From assembly GCA_963977135.1 (NCBI GenBank), contig CAXBNN010000004.1, positions 186,001 to 250,000 of the forward strand: DNA of 64,000 nt. Direction: 5' to 3'. This document shows, in pieces, positions 42,144 to 51,046 of the stretch. The translations under genes and the position numbers were made by a program. The notes under the pieces are model-generated. The model did not search any database and was not told the origin of the DNA. It saw nothing but the letters and a program-made list of their open reading frames with translations. Source of the DNA: UBA2040 sp963977135. Lineage in GTDB: Bacteria; Bacteroidota; Bacteroidia; Flavobacteriales_D; Crocinitomicaceae. Position 1 is the first letter of the stretch. Each line of letters begins with the position of its first letter.

Positions 42144-42686
42144 ATGAAAAAATTCGCTTTCCTTATATTATCTGCAGTATTTATGTCCTTTAGTGGGTTT
42201 TCACAAGAATCTATTTATGACTTTAAAGTTGAAACTATCGACGGAGAAGAATTTAATTTCAGCGACTATAAAGGGTACAAAATACTCATTATTAATACTG
42301 CTTCAAAATGTGGTTTTACCCCGCAATATGAGCAATTGGAAGAAATTTACAAAGATTTTAAAGATCAAAAATTTATTATCGTCGGTTTCCCTTCAAATGA
42401 TTTCATGAAACAAGAACCTGGAACAAATGAAGAAATTGCCGAATTCTGTCAGAAAAACTATGGTGTAACATTTCCTATGATGGCGAAAGTAAGCGTTAAA
42501 GGCAGTGAGCAATGCGATTTATTCAATTTCCTAACTGATTCTGAAAGAAATGGTGCTTCAAGTCAAGAGGTTAAATGGAATTTCCAGAAATTTTTAATCG
42601 GAAGAGATGGGCAATTGGAAATGGTTATCTCCCCAAAAATAAAACCGACTGACGCTGAAATCACCAATTGGATTTCTGCAAACTAG
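42144..42686 (+). CDS. Glutathione peroxidase-family thiol peroxidase (exported)
   Basis: A 180-residue paralogue of the enzyme at 31763 with an added signal peptide ending at S-G-F-S-Q, so it should act in the periplasm. The peroxidatic Cys is C56 in N-T-A-S-K-C-G-F-T; G-F-P-S-N-D-F, the possible resolving Cys (E-F-C-Q-K-N-Y) and W-N-F-Q-K-F are all kept. It lies 15 bases behind the T9SS BNR gene and is probably co-transcribed with it, so peroxide defence of the envelope is linked to that surface protein by operon only. Its periplasmic electron donor is unknown. Confidence 0.9.
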   Translation: MKKFAFLILSAVFMSFSGFSQESIYDFKVETIDGEEFNFSDYKGYKILIINTASKCGFTPQYEQLEEIYKDFKDQKFIIVGFPSNDFMKQEPGTNEEIAEFCQKNYGVTFPMMAKVSVKGSEQCDLFNFLTDSERNGASSQEVKWNFQKFLIGRDGQLEMVISPKIKPTDAEITNWISAN

Positions 42687-42779
42687 AAATAATTTTCATT
42701 TCATTTTTTTCGTGAATATTTTGTTGAAAAGTATAGATTAACTATGGTCAATTGACTGTGTTTTACCCTTGGTTTTAAC

Positions 42780-42787
42780 TATCTTTG
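42780..42787 (+). promoter_or_regulatory. Candidate gyrB -7 box
   Basis: TATCTTTG (TAnnTTTG), 36 bases before the gyrB ATG. The nearest upstream TTG (42752-42754) is 25 bases away, further than usual. Confidence 0.45.
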
Positions 42788-42823
42788 CTTACATTGAAAA
42801 ATTGCATAAATACGCAGTAAAAT

Positions 42824-44779
42824 ATGAGCGAAGAAGAAAAAAATAGAGGCGATTATTCAGCGGATAATATTCAGGTATTAGAAGGATTAGAAGCTGTTCG
42901 TAAGCGTCCGGCCATGTACATTGGCGACATAGGTGTAAAAGGTTTACACCACCTTGTTTACGAGGTAGTTGATAACTCGATTGATGAGGCACTTGCCGGT
43001 CATTGTGATACCATCGGTGTATGGATCAATGAAAACAATTCGGTTACAGTTCGCGATAACGGTCGTGGAATTCCAACAGCAATACACACAAAAGAAAAAC
43101 GTTCAGCACTAGAAGTCGTAATGACAGTGCTTCATGCTGGTGGTAAATTCGATAAGGACACCTATAAAGTATCTGGTGGATTGCACGGTGTTGGGGTATC
43201 TTGTGTAAATGCACTTTCAAAAGACTTAAAGGCAACTGTTTACCGTGATGGGAAAATCTGGGAACAAGAATATAAAATAGGCAAACCTCAATACGATGTA
43301 AGAATAGCTGGTGAATCAAAGGAACATGGGACTGAAGTAACATTTCTTCCGGATGATTCGATTTTTGAAGCTCTTGAATACAATTATGATACTCTTGCAG
43401 CTCGAATGCGTGAGTTGGCGTTTTTGAACAAAGGAATTACTATTACATTAACAGATAATAGAAATTTCGACGAAAAAGGTGAGCCGGTATTCACAAAATA
43501 TCATTCAGAAGGTGGACTTTCAGAATTCTGTGAATACTTAGATAGAAACAGAGAGAAATTAATCTCTGATGTTATTTATTTTGAAGGTGAAAATGACGGA
43601 ATTCCAGTGGAAGTTGCTTTAACCTACAATACTTCATATACGGAAAACATTCAAGCTTACGTCAACAACATCAACACGCATGAAGGTGGAACGCACCTTT
43701 CTGGGTTTAGAAGAGGTTTGACAAATACTTTGAAAAAGTATGCGGATAAATCGGGATTGTTAGCTAAAGAAAAAATTGAAATTGATGGAGATGATTTCCG
43801 AGAAGGATTAACTGCCGTTCTTTCAGTTAAAGTTCAAGAACCTCAATTCGAAGGTCAAACAAAAACAAAATTAGGAAACAGAGAAGTTACAGCACCAGTT
43901 AGTCAAGCGGTATCTGAAATGTTGACGAATTATTTGGAGGAACATCCAAATGAAGCTCGAATTATTGTTGAAAAAGTAATGCTAGCCGCTCGTGCAAGAC
44001 ATGCTGCACGTAAAGCTCGTGAAATGGTTCAGCGTAAAAACGTTTTAACTGGAAGTGGTCTTCCAGGGAAATTGGCCGATTGTTCTGAAAAGGATCCTGC
44101 ACTTTGTGAGATTTACTTTGTCGAGGGAGATTCGGCGGGCGGAACTGCAAAACAAGGACGCGATCGTCACTTCCAAGCAATTATGCCACTTCGTGGTAAG
44201 ATCTTGAATGTGGAGAAAGCCATGATTCACAAGATTTTCGAAAACGAAGAGATTAAGAACATATATACGGCGCTTGGAGTAAGAATCGGAACAGAAGAAG
44301 ATTCTAAAGCCTTGAACTTAGAAAAATTAAGATATCACAAGGTAATCATCATGTGTGATGCCGATGTAGATGGTTCGCATATCGAAACATTGATATTGAC
44401 TTTCTTCTTCCGATTCATGAAAGAATTGATAGAGTTAGGCTACATCTACATCGCAACTCCGCCATTATACCAAGTTAAGAAGGGTTCTAAATCTGATTAC
44501 GCCTGGAACGATGACCAACGAGATAAATTGATTCAAGAATTCAAAGGTTCTGGAACTGAAAGTTCAGTTGGTATACAACGATACAAAGGTTTGGGTGAGA
44601 TGAACGCTGAACAATTGTGGGAAACAACTATGTCTCCAGAGGGAAGGACATTACGCCAAGTAACAATAGATAATGCCGCAGAATGTGATCAAATTTTCTC
44701 TATGCTAATGGGTGACGAAGTTCCACCAAGAAGAGAGTTTATCGAGAAAAATGCGAAATATGCTAAGATTGATGTTTGA
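42824..44779 (+). CDS. gyrB: DNA gyrase subunit B
   Basis: A 651-residue type II topoisomerase ATPase subunit. The GHKL motifs are complete (V-D-N-S-I-D-E-A, D-N-G-R-G-I-P, G-G-L-H-G-V-G), and the TOPRIM domain has E-G-D-S-A-G-G-T-A-K and M-C-D-A-D-V-D-G-S-H. The C terminus with Q-R-Y-K-G-L-G-E-M-N is normal. Length and P-L-R-G-K-I-L-N-V-E-K-A support GyrB over ParE, though the two are hard to separate by eye. Monocistronic: own promoter and strong terminator. Confidence 0.95.
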   Translation: MSEEEKNRGDYSADNIQVLEGLEAVRKRPAMYIGDIGVKGLHHLVYEVVDNSIDEALAGHCDTIGVWINENNSVTVRDNGRGIPTAIHTKEKRSALEVVMTVLHAGGKFDKDTYKVSGGLHGVGVSCVNALSKDLKATVYRDGKIWEQEYKIGKPQYDVRIAGESKEHGTEVTFLPDDSIFEALEYNYDTLAARMRELAFLNKGITITLTDNRNFDEKGEPVFTKYHSEGGLSEFCEYLDRNREKLISDVIYFEGENDGIPVEVALTYNTSYTENIQAYVNNINTHEGGTHLSGFRRGLTNTLKKYADKSGLLAKEKIEIDGDDFREGLTAVLSVKVQEPQFEGQTKTKLGNREVTAPVSQAVSEMLTNYLEEHPNEARIIVEKVMLAARARHAARKAREMVQRKNVLTGSGLPGKLADCSEKDPALCEIYFVEGDSAGGTAKQGRDRHFQAIMPLRGKILNVEKAMIHKIFENEEIKNIYTALGVRIGTEEDSKALNLEKLRYHKVIIMCDADVDGSHIETLILTFFFRFMKELIELGYIYIATPPLYQVKKGSKSDYAWNDDQRDKLIQEFKGSGTESSVGIQRYKGLGEMNAEQLWETTMSPEGRTLRQVTIDNAAECDQIFSMLMGDEVPPRREFIEKNAKYAKIDV

Positions 44780-44810
44780 TTAATCTTGCCAAAAACACAT
44801 ATAAAAAAAC

Positions 44811-44836
44811 GGAGCGATTATCGCTCCTTTTTTTTG
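44811..44836 (+). terminator. Rho-independent terminator of gyrB
   Basis: Stem GGAGCGA/TCGCTCC (44811-44817 with 44821-44827), loop TTA, followed by eight T residues, 31 bases after the gyrB stop. Confidence 0.92.
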
Positions 44837-44895
44837 TTCCTGATATTTATAAGAAGTCGTTATGAAATAATTCACCACGACTATTTTAATTTGAA

Positions 44896-46965
44896 TTAAT
44901 TCCCTTTAATCTCAAATTCCGTTCTTCTGTTTTGTTGTCTTCCAGATTCTGTTGCATTTGAAGCAACTGGAACACTATCACCGTAACCTTTAGAGTTCAT
45001 TCTTCCAGCAGAAACTCCTTTTGACTTCAAGTAGTTCACAACTGCATCAGCACGATCTGCAGACAATTTTTGATTCAAACTAGCTGAACCTGTGTTATCT
45101 GTATGACCACCGATTTCAATTTTCAATGAAGGAACATCTTGCATCAACTTCAACAATCTATCCAATTCTGCATTTGATTCAGAACGCAAGGTAGATTTAC
45201 CAATATCGAAAAAGATGTTTCTCAATTCAATTTTACTACCTATTGCAATGTTTTTCAATTCAATAGTCTTGTTTACTAAATTATCATCAGCGCCTTTCGA
45301 GATATCAAAGTTCTCTGAGTGGAACAAATATCCGTCAGCTTTAACAGCAATTCCATAGTTTTTACCCGAAGTAAGTGTAATTATGAATTTACCAGTTGCA
45401 CTATTCGTAGTAAAGGATTCAATAACTTTCCCTGTTGAATTATCAGTTATATCAATAACGGCTTCAACAGCTTTTTTCGTTAAAGCATCAATCGTTTTAC
45501 CTTTAAAAACTGTGAATGATTTTTTGTTAACATCAACAGTAGCTTCAACTTGTGCATCTTTCATTGGCATAGCGACAGAAGCCAAAAGATAATCTTCCAT
45601 ATCGACTGCTGGCGTTTTTTCTGGACCCCAGAAAGTTACTTTATAAATATCATAGTTTCCTTGTCCACCAGAACGATTGGAAGCTATATAGGCAAATTTT
45701 CCATTTGCAGTTGATGCGAAAAAGAAATCATCATAAGGTGTGTTAATAGGGTAACCCATGTTTTCCGGTTTAGACCATTGTCCTTGAACCTTTCTTGAAA
45801 CAAAAATATCATAACCGCCTATTGTATTATTTCCATTGGAAGCAATATACATTGTTTCCCCATCAAGGTGGCAAAATATTGGACCTTCATTAAATTTTGA
45901 ATTTACAGAAGATAACATCGTCGCGGCCATATAATCTTTCCGCATCTTACTTTGCATTGATGAATACATAATTTCAGTACCGTTCGATCTGTTTTCATTG
46001 TCTCTTGCAAAATAAATTGTGTAACCGTCTGGATAATAAGAGGCGTAGCTATCATTACTTCGATTAGATGAAATTGCCATAGCCATCGATTTTGGTGCTG
46101 ACCATTCCAATCCGTTCAATTCTGATTCAAAAATATCCAGTTGCCCATCAACCTCACGATGCAATAGCATTTTTGTTCCATCGTAGCTTAAATTGTTTGC
46201 AATATCATTTTGATCTGTATTTACGTTTCCTTTGATAGGAGCTGGGGCAGACCATTTTCCGTTGAATCGGGTAGAAGTATAAATGTCAGCATCATAACCT
46301 CCTGATTCATTCGCTGTGTGTTTATTTGGTCGATCGGATGACATAATCAATTCACTGCCATCCGTTGAAATACTTGGAGCAAAATCATTGTAAGACGTGT
46401 TCAATTCGGGAACATTATCAACCCACGCTCGAATTGGACTTCCAACTAAATCTCGAGCCGTTTTACATTCACTTTTTCGTTGACTAACGAATTTGGAAAA
46501 ATTGTCAGCTTTCTTATAGCCATTTTCAAAGGCTTGATAAGATTTTGTTGCCTCTTCAAATTTGCTTTCGAGCTGCAAGGCATAACCCATATAATAGGGA
46601 AGGAATGGATCACACTCAGGATCCAAACTTGTTGCTTTTTTCAAATAAGCAATGCACTTTTCAGGATCTGTTCCATTTGCATAACAAACACCTATCTTGT
46701 AATTTAGTGTTGCACTATTCGGATTAAACTTTTGAGCAATTTGAAAGTGCTTTAAGGCCATTTCATAGTTTATTCCCAAAGGCTTAACCTCAAAGAAGGC
46801 TTCATTAGCTATTTTAAAGAATTCATCGCCTTTTTCAAGTTCTTCGGATGCTTTTTTAAATTCTTCTTTTTTATCCTTAAAGTTTGATGATTTAAATTCA
46901 ATATTTTGTGTATTTCCAAGTAAGCTAAAACTTAAAATGGAGAGTGTTAAGATTATATACTTCAT
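44896..46965 (-). CDS. OmpA-family protein with TPR, PD40 propeller and CarboxypepD_reg domains (PorE-like)
   Basis: A 689-residue exported protein. The signal peptide ends at L-G-N-T-Q. Domains in order: TPR-like helices (about 40-150), WD40/PD40 propeller (about 190-440; S-T-D-G-S-E-L-I-M-S-S-D-R, F-A-Y-I-A-S-N-R-S-G-G), a carboxypeptidase-regulatory beta-sandwich (about 475-560), and an OmpA_C peptidoglycan-binding domain (about 580-689; F-D-I-G-K-S-T-L, G-H-T-D-N-T-G, Q-x-x-R-R-T-E-F). This four-part order is that of PorE, the T9SS subunit that anchors the machine to peptidoglycan, but Bacteroidota have several such paralogues, so the symbol is withheld. Start 46965 is chosen for its signal peptide; it follows the TPR gene by 10 bases. 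Confidence 0.85.
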   Translation of the reverse strand: MKYIILTLSILSFSLLGNTQNIEFKSSNFKDKKEEFKKASEELEKGDEFFKIANEAFFEVKPLGINYEMALKHFQIAQKFNPNSATLNYKIGVCYANGTDPEKCIAYLKKATSLDPECDPFLPYYMGYALQLESKFEEATKSYQAFENGYKKADNFSKFVSQRKSECKTARDLVGSPIRAWVDNVPELNTSYNDFAPSISTDGSELIMSSDRPNKHTANESGGYDADIYTSTRFNGKWSAPAPIKGNVNTDQNDIANNLSYDGTKMLLHREVDGQLDIFESELNGLEWSAPKSMAMAISSNRSNDSYASYYPDGYTIYFARDNENRSNGTEIMYSSMQSKMRKDYMAATMLSSVNSKFNEGPIFCHLDGETMYIASNGNNTIGGYDIFVSRKVQGQWSKPENMGYPINTPYDDFFFASTANGKFAYIASNRSGGQGNYDIYKVTFWGPEKTPAVDMEDYLLASVAMPMKDAQVEATVDVNKKSFTVFKGKTIDALTKKAVEAVIDITDNSTGKVIESFTTNSATGKFIITLTSGKNYGIAVKADGYLFHSENFDISKGADDNLVNKTIELKNIAIGSKIELRNIFFDIGKSTLRSESNAELDRLLKLMQDVPSLKIEIGGHTDNTGSASLNQKLSADRADAVVNYLKSKGVSAGRMNSKGYGDSVPVASNATESGRQQNRRTEFEIKGN

Positions 46966-46975
46966 ATTTTCTAGC

Positions 46976-48070
46976 TTAATCATTGCAATTTCCTGCATAA
47001 TAATTTTTACCCATTGGGCTTCCTAATTCTTTTGCCTTGTGCCAATCTTCACATGCTCCATTTTGATCACGCATCATTTCTAGAGCCATTCCCCGATTCA
47101 CATAAGCATTAGCGTAATTTCTGTCTGCTTTGACCGCTTTATCTGCAAATTGAAAGGCTTTGGTGTAATCTTTCTTTTTAAAGTAAACAGCGCTTAAATT
47201 GCAATTTGCTGGCGCATAATCAGATTTGATGCTTAAAGCTTTGGAAAAATCGCGTTCAGCATCATCTATTTTTCCCTGTTCTAAAAGTGTCGCACCTCTA
47301 TTGCTATAGGCTAAGTAATAGTTTCCATCTAAAGAAATCGCTCTATTAAAGGCAGCAATAGCACCAACGTAGTCTTTGGTTTTCTTTTTAGTTGTACCTA
47401 GATTATTTAAAACAAAAGTCAACTTTGGATTTTTCTTCAAAGCCATTTCGTATTCAACGATAGCCTTTGGATATTGCTCAAGCATGCGGTAACAGCTACC
47501 TCTATCATTATATGCAAAAGCAAAATCTTCATCCAATTCGATTGTCTTCGTAAAGTTCTTTATTGCACCTTCGTAATCTTGCTGTAAAAACTTTAAAGTT
47601 GCATAATTGTAATACGCCTTTGGGTTTTTAGGATCGATTTGAATGGATTTTTCGTAATCTTTTTCCGAACTCAGATAATCATTTAAACCTTGGTATGATC
47701 TTCCGCGTTGGAAATAAGCTTTTGAATAACTTGGATCCATTGCCAATAATTTAGTCAAGGTATTTGTAGCATCCTTGTATTTTTCCAATTCATTTTCAGT
47801 AACGGCCTTATTGTAATAGGCTGCTGTGAAATTTGGATCTACCGCTATAGATTTAGTAAAATCCTTTAATGCTCCGGTATAATCCTTGCTTGCAAATTTT
47901 TGAATTCCTCGATTATATGCTTCTTGGGATTCTGCAATAGAAGCATTCAACTCATTGAGTCCAGCGATGGAATCTTTGTAAGCCTGTTCAGCGGGGGTTA
48001 GCTCTTCTTGCGCAAATATTGCAAAGCAGCAACATAGAGCGAGACCAACTATAGTGAAATTTTTTTTCAT
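46976..48070 (-). CDS. Exported protein with nine tetratricopeptide repeats
   Basis: A 364-residue protein: signal peptide ending at A-I-F-A-Q, then nine consecutive 34-residue TPR units from about residue 45 to 350 (each A-Y-x-N-x-G ... Y-x-x-A-I-x-x-F-x-K-A-I-x-x-D), the last with the variant G-A-C-E-D-W-H-K-A-K-E-L-G and a final Cys motif seen in secreted Bacteroidota TPR proteins. It is a protein-binding scaffold in the periplasm. It sits directly upstream of the PorE-like gene, so the two products may act together, which is inference from the operon. Confidence 0.85.
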   Translation of the reverse strand: MKKNFTIVGLALCCCFAIFAQEELTPAEQAYKDSIAGLNELNASIAESQEAYNRGIQKFASKDYTGALKDFTKSIAVDPNFTAAYYNKAVTENELEKYKDATNTLTKLLAMDPSYSKAYFQRGRSYQGLNDYLSSEKDYEKSIQIDPKNPKAYYNYATLKFLQQDYEGAIKNFTKTIELDEDFAFAYNDRGSCYRMLEQYPKAIVEYEMALKKNPKLTFVLNNLGTTKKKTKDYVGAIAAFNRAISLDGNYYLAYSNRGATLLEQGKIDDAERDFSKALSIKSDYAPANCNLSAVYFKKKDYTKAFQFADKAVKADRNYANAYVNRGMALEMMRDQNGACEDWHKAKELGSPMGKNYYAGNCND

Positions 48071-48183
48071 ATTTTGGTTTTATTTCAACCCACCAAATTA
48101 CAAAGATTATGCCTACAATTCAATTGGAAGTTATCAACAGCACCCATTTGACTTTTTGAATCCCGAAGACCAGACAAATTGAT

Positions 48184-48191
48184 TATTTTTG
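48184..48191 (+). promoter_or_regulatory. Candidate thiolase -7 box
   Basis: TATTTTTG (TAnnTTTG), 21 bases before the thiolase ATG. A TTG lies 25 bases upstream (48156-48158), the same unusual spacing as at gyrB. Confidence 0.45.
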
Positions 48192-48212
48192 TTACTTTAA
48201 TAATCGAACGAA

Positions 48213-49421
48213 ATGTCAAAAGATATATATATAGTAGATGGTATTAGAACACCTATAGGAAACTTTGGAGGAACACTTTCCTCTGTGCGCCCTGATGATA
48301 TGGGAGCATTGGTAATTAAAGAATTGATTGCTCGGAACCCGGGGTTTGACCCGAAACTAATTGAAGATGTAATTTTTGGTTGTGCTAATCAAGCTGGAGA
48401 AGATAACAGAAACGTTGCCCGAATGGCAGGGCTTTTGTCCGGACTTCCATTTGAAATTGGTGGTGAAACGGTAAACAGACTTTGTGCTTCTGGAATGGCT
48501 TCGACAATTAATGCTGCAAGGGCCATTAAAGACGGGGCAGGTGATATCTATATCTCCGGTGGAGTTGAAAATATGACTCGAGGACCATGGGTAATTTCAA
48601 AAGCTTCATCTCCATTTGGTCGCGATTCTGAAATGCATGATTCTTCCTTTGGATGGCGTTTTATCAATCCGAAAATGGAAGAATTATACGGAACCGAAGG
48701 TATGGGCAACACAGCTGAGAATTTAGCTGAACTGTATTCAATAGATCGTGATTCACAAGATAGATTTGCCGCTTGGTCACAAGAAAAAGCAGCAAAAGCT
48801 ATCGCAAGTGGTCGATTTGCGGAAGAAATAGTTTCTGTTGCAATTCCTCAGAGAAAAAAGGATGACCTAATTTTCAGCCAAGATGAGTTCTCAAGACCAT
48901 CAACAACAATGGATTCACTTTCAGGATTGAGACCAGCATTCAAAAAAGATGGAACAGTAACGGCCGGTAACGCTTCAGGATTAAATGATGGCGCAGCTGC
49001 ACTTCTAATTGCATCTGATTCAGCAGTAAAACAACATAATTTCAAACCTTTAGCTAGAATTGTGGGAGCTGCAATAGCTGGTGTTGAACCTCGTATCATG
49101 GGGATAGGCCCTGTATTTGCTTCAGAAAAGATTTTGAAAAGGTCAGGATTAAGCCTGAAAGACATGGATGTTCTTGAATTGAATGAAGCCTTTGCTGCTC
49201 AGGTTCTTGCTTGCACTCGAAAAATGGGGCTTGAAGATAATGATCCAAGAATTAACCCGAATGGTGGGGCGATATCACTTGGACATCCTCTAGGAATGTC
49301 AGGTGCAAGAATATTACACACGGCTGCGATAGAATTACAAAAAACAAATAAAAGATATGCGCTTGTATCAATGTGCATTGGCGTTGGACAAGGCTATGCA
49401 ACTATAATTGAACGAGCTTAA
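48213..49421 (+). CDS. Acetyl-CoA acyltransferase (thiolase)
   Basis: A 402-residue thiolase. The acyl-accepting Cys is C91 (N-R-L-C-A-S-G-M), the second-site residues are H358 (S-L-G-H-P-L-G-M-S-G) and C388 (C-I-G-V-G-Q-G), and N-E-A-F-A-A-Q is present. The D-E-x-x-R-P-S-T-T-type segment (residues 235-240) and the length suit 3-ketoacyl-CoA/3-oxoadipyl-CoA thiolases (PaaJ/PcaF-like) or a general beta-oxidation thiolase; the chain length cannot be told. No other fatty-acid or aromatic degradation gene is nearby. It may be transcribed with the surface genes that follow after 32 bases. Confidence 0.9.
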   Translation: MSKDIYIVDGIRTPIGNFGGTLSSVRPDDMGALVIKELIARNPGFDPKLIEDVIFGCANQAGEDNRNVARMAGLLSGLPFEIGGETVNRLCASGMASTINAARAIKDGAGDIYISGGVENMTRGPWVISKASSPFGRDSEMHDSSFGWRFINPKMEELYGTEGMGNTAENLAELYSIDRDSQDRFAAWSQEKAAKAIASGRFAEEIVSVAIPQRKKDDLIFSQDEFSRPSTTMDSLSGLRPAFKKDGTVTAGNASGLNDGAAALLIASDSAVKQHNFKPLARIVGAAIAGVEPRIMGIGPVFASEKILKRSGLSLKDMDVLELNEAFAAQVLACTRKMGLEDNDPRINPNGGAISLGHPLGMSGARILHTAAIELQKTNKRYALVSMCIGVGQGYATIIERA

Positions 49422-49453
49422 ACCCAACTATTGCTAAAAATGATTCGTTAAAG

Positions 49454-51046
49454 ATGTGTATGAGAAAACTTTATTTCCTATTTGTTGCCATAATTGCCTT
49501 ATCTTCTTGTAGGAAAGAGGCTACAAGATGGAATAGCGATTGGTCGGCTCCGATTCTTAACGATACATTAACCTTAATGAATTGGGTTAACGATTCAACT
49601 ATAACAGTAAGTCCTTCAGGTTACTACGATGTTAATTTGAAACGAAAATTATTCCGTTTTGATTTGAATTCAATAGTTGGGATACCAGACACAACTCTTC
49701 AAAACAATTATTCCCTTGCTGCAGGTATTAGTGTTCCACCAGGTACTTCATTTGTTAATCAAACACAAGAGAGAGATTTGAACCTTGACCCAATTGAACT
49801 TACAAAAATTCACTTGAAAGAAGGAGAAATTTTAATTCTTATAAAAAATCCCTATCCAACGAAAGTAATTTGTTCTCTGGCTTTGCCAGGCGTAACAAAA
49901 AACGGAGTCGAGGTTAGTACTACTTTAGAAGTTGCAGCTGGTTCTCTAGGTAATCCAACTCAAGGAACTAAAACTATTAATCTTGCTGGAGCACAAATGG
50001 ATTTATCGGGACTTAGTGGAGGCGACAACAATAAACTTCAATCAAAAATAACCGTAACAACCGATCCAAATGGCCCATCCGTTGTTAGTACAAGTTCTTA
50101 TGTTACGCAAATATTCGCTACAATTAAAAATGTTAAACTAGAATATGCGAAAGGATACTTTGGTCAGCAATCTTTTTCTGACACGGTCGAAACAGACGTT
50201 GAGTTATTGAAAAAGTGGATTGATGGAACTATCGATCTTCCAAACCTTAGCCTGAACCTCAAACTAAGTAATGGAATAAAGGCGATGGGAAAAATTAATT
50301 TAAAGGAGCTGACTACAATAAAATCAAATGGAACAACGACCTCATTGATGGCATCTCAAATAAATGTTCCTCAAAATGTTAATTCCGCAAGTGGAAGCTG
50401 GTCTGGTCTTTCTCCATCAATTACAAACTATTCGTTTCAATCGTCAAACAGTAATATCCAAGATTTTATCGAAAATGCTGGTCCGAAAATCAAATTGATT
50501 TACGATTTTACCATAAATCCATTTGGCAACATTTCTGGTTCTTGGAATGAAATTTTCCCGCAAAGCGCTGTTGTTTTAGATCTAAATCTAACAATGCCTT
50601 TGGGTTTAGAACTAGACAATTTCACAATAACAGATACTTTTAAATTAGATTTTACGAAATACAAGAAGCAACTAGATCAAGGACGTTCAGCAGATATTAT
50701 TATAGATTTACAAAACTCATTCCCAATTCAAGGAGGCTTGATGCTAAAGTTTGTAGATGAAAACAATCAAACTATAGCCGCTTTGCCAGAGTTTAAAACA
50801 ATACAATCGGGATTATTTGGCACAGCGCTTAGTTCTGGTGCTCAAGTTCAAGGCAGCAATATTACTTGGCATTTAACTGAAGATGACTTCAAAAACCTTT
50901 CATCGACTTCAAAAATTGTCGTTACTGCCAAATTCAATACTCCTGACCCAGCAACCATGAGTAATTCTTCGGTCCTGTTGAGTGAAAAATGCTTCTTAGG
51001 TTGTAAATTGCACATGAACCTCCAATACGAAACCAAGTATGAATAA
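49454..51046 (+). CDS. Large lipoprotein of unknown function, first gene of a surface module
   Basis: A 530-residue lipoprotein. The signal ends A-L-S-S-C-R-K (Cys at residue 19), and the phylum's usual charged follow-up is present. The mature chain is beta-strand-rich, with repeated 'L-D-L-N-L-x-M-P-L'-type strands and long Ser/Thr/Asn-rich linkers; no catalytic motif is seen. No known domain recognised. An ATG two codons downstream (49460) is also possible. Its stop overlaps the next gene by 8 bases, so it is tightly coupled to the barrel protein and the T9SS-sorted protein that follow. It is probably an outer-membrane-bound partner of the barrel. Confidence 0.7.
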   Translation: MCMRKLYFLFVAIIALSSCRKEATRWNSDWSAPILNDTLTLMNWVNDSTITVSPSGYYDVNLKRKLFRFDLNSIVGIPDTTLQNNYSLAAGISVPPGTSFVNQTQERDLNLDPIELTKIHLKEGEILILIKNPYPTKVICSLALPGVTKNGVEVSTTLEVAAGSLGNPTQGTKTINLAGAQMDLSGLSGGDNNKLQSKITVTTDPNGPSVVSTSSYVTQIFATIKNVKLEYAKGYFGQQSFSDTVETDVELLKKWIDGTIDLPNLSLNLKLSNGIKAMGKINLKELTTIKSNGTTTSLMASQINVPQNVNSASGSWSGLSPSITNYSFQSSNSNIQDFIENAGPKIKLIYDFTINPFGNISGSWNEIFPQSAVVLDLNLTMPLGLELDNFTITDTFKLDFTKYKKQLDQGRSADIIIDLQNSFPIQGGLMLKFVDENNQTIAALPEFKTIQSGLFGTALSSGAQVQGSNITWHLTEDDFKNLSSTSKIVVTAKFNTPDPATMSNSSVLLSEKCFLGCKLHMNLQYETKYE

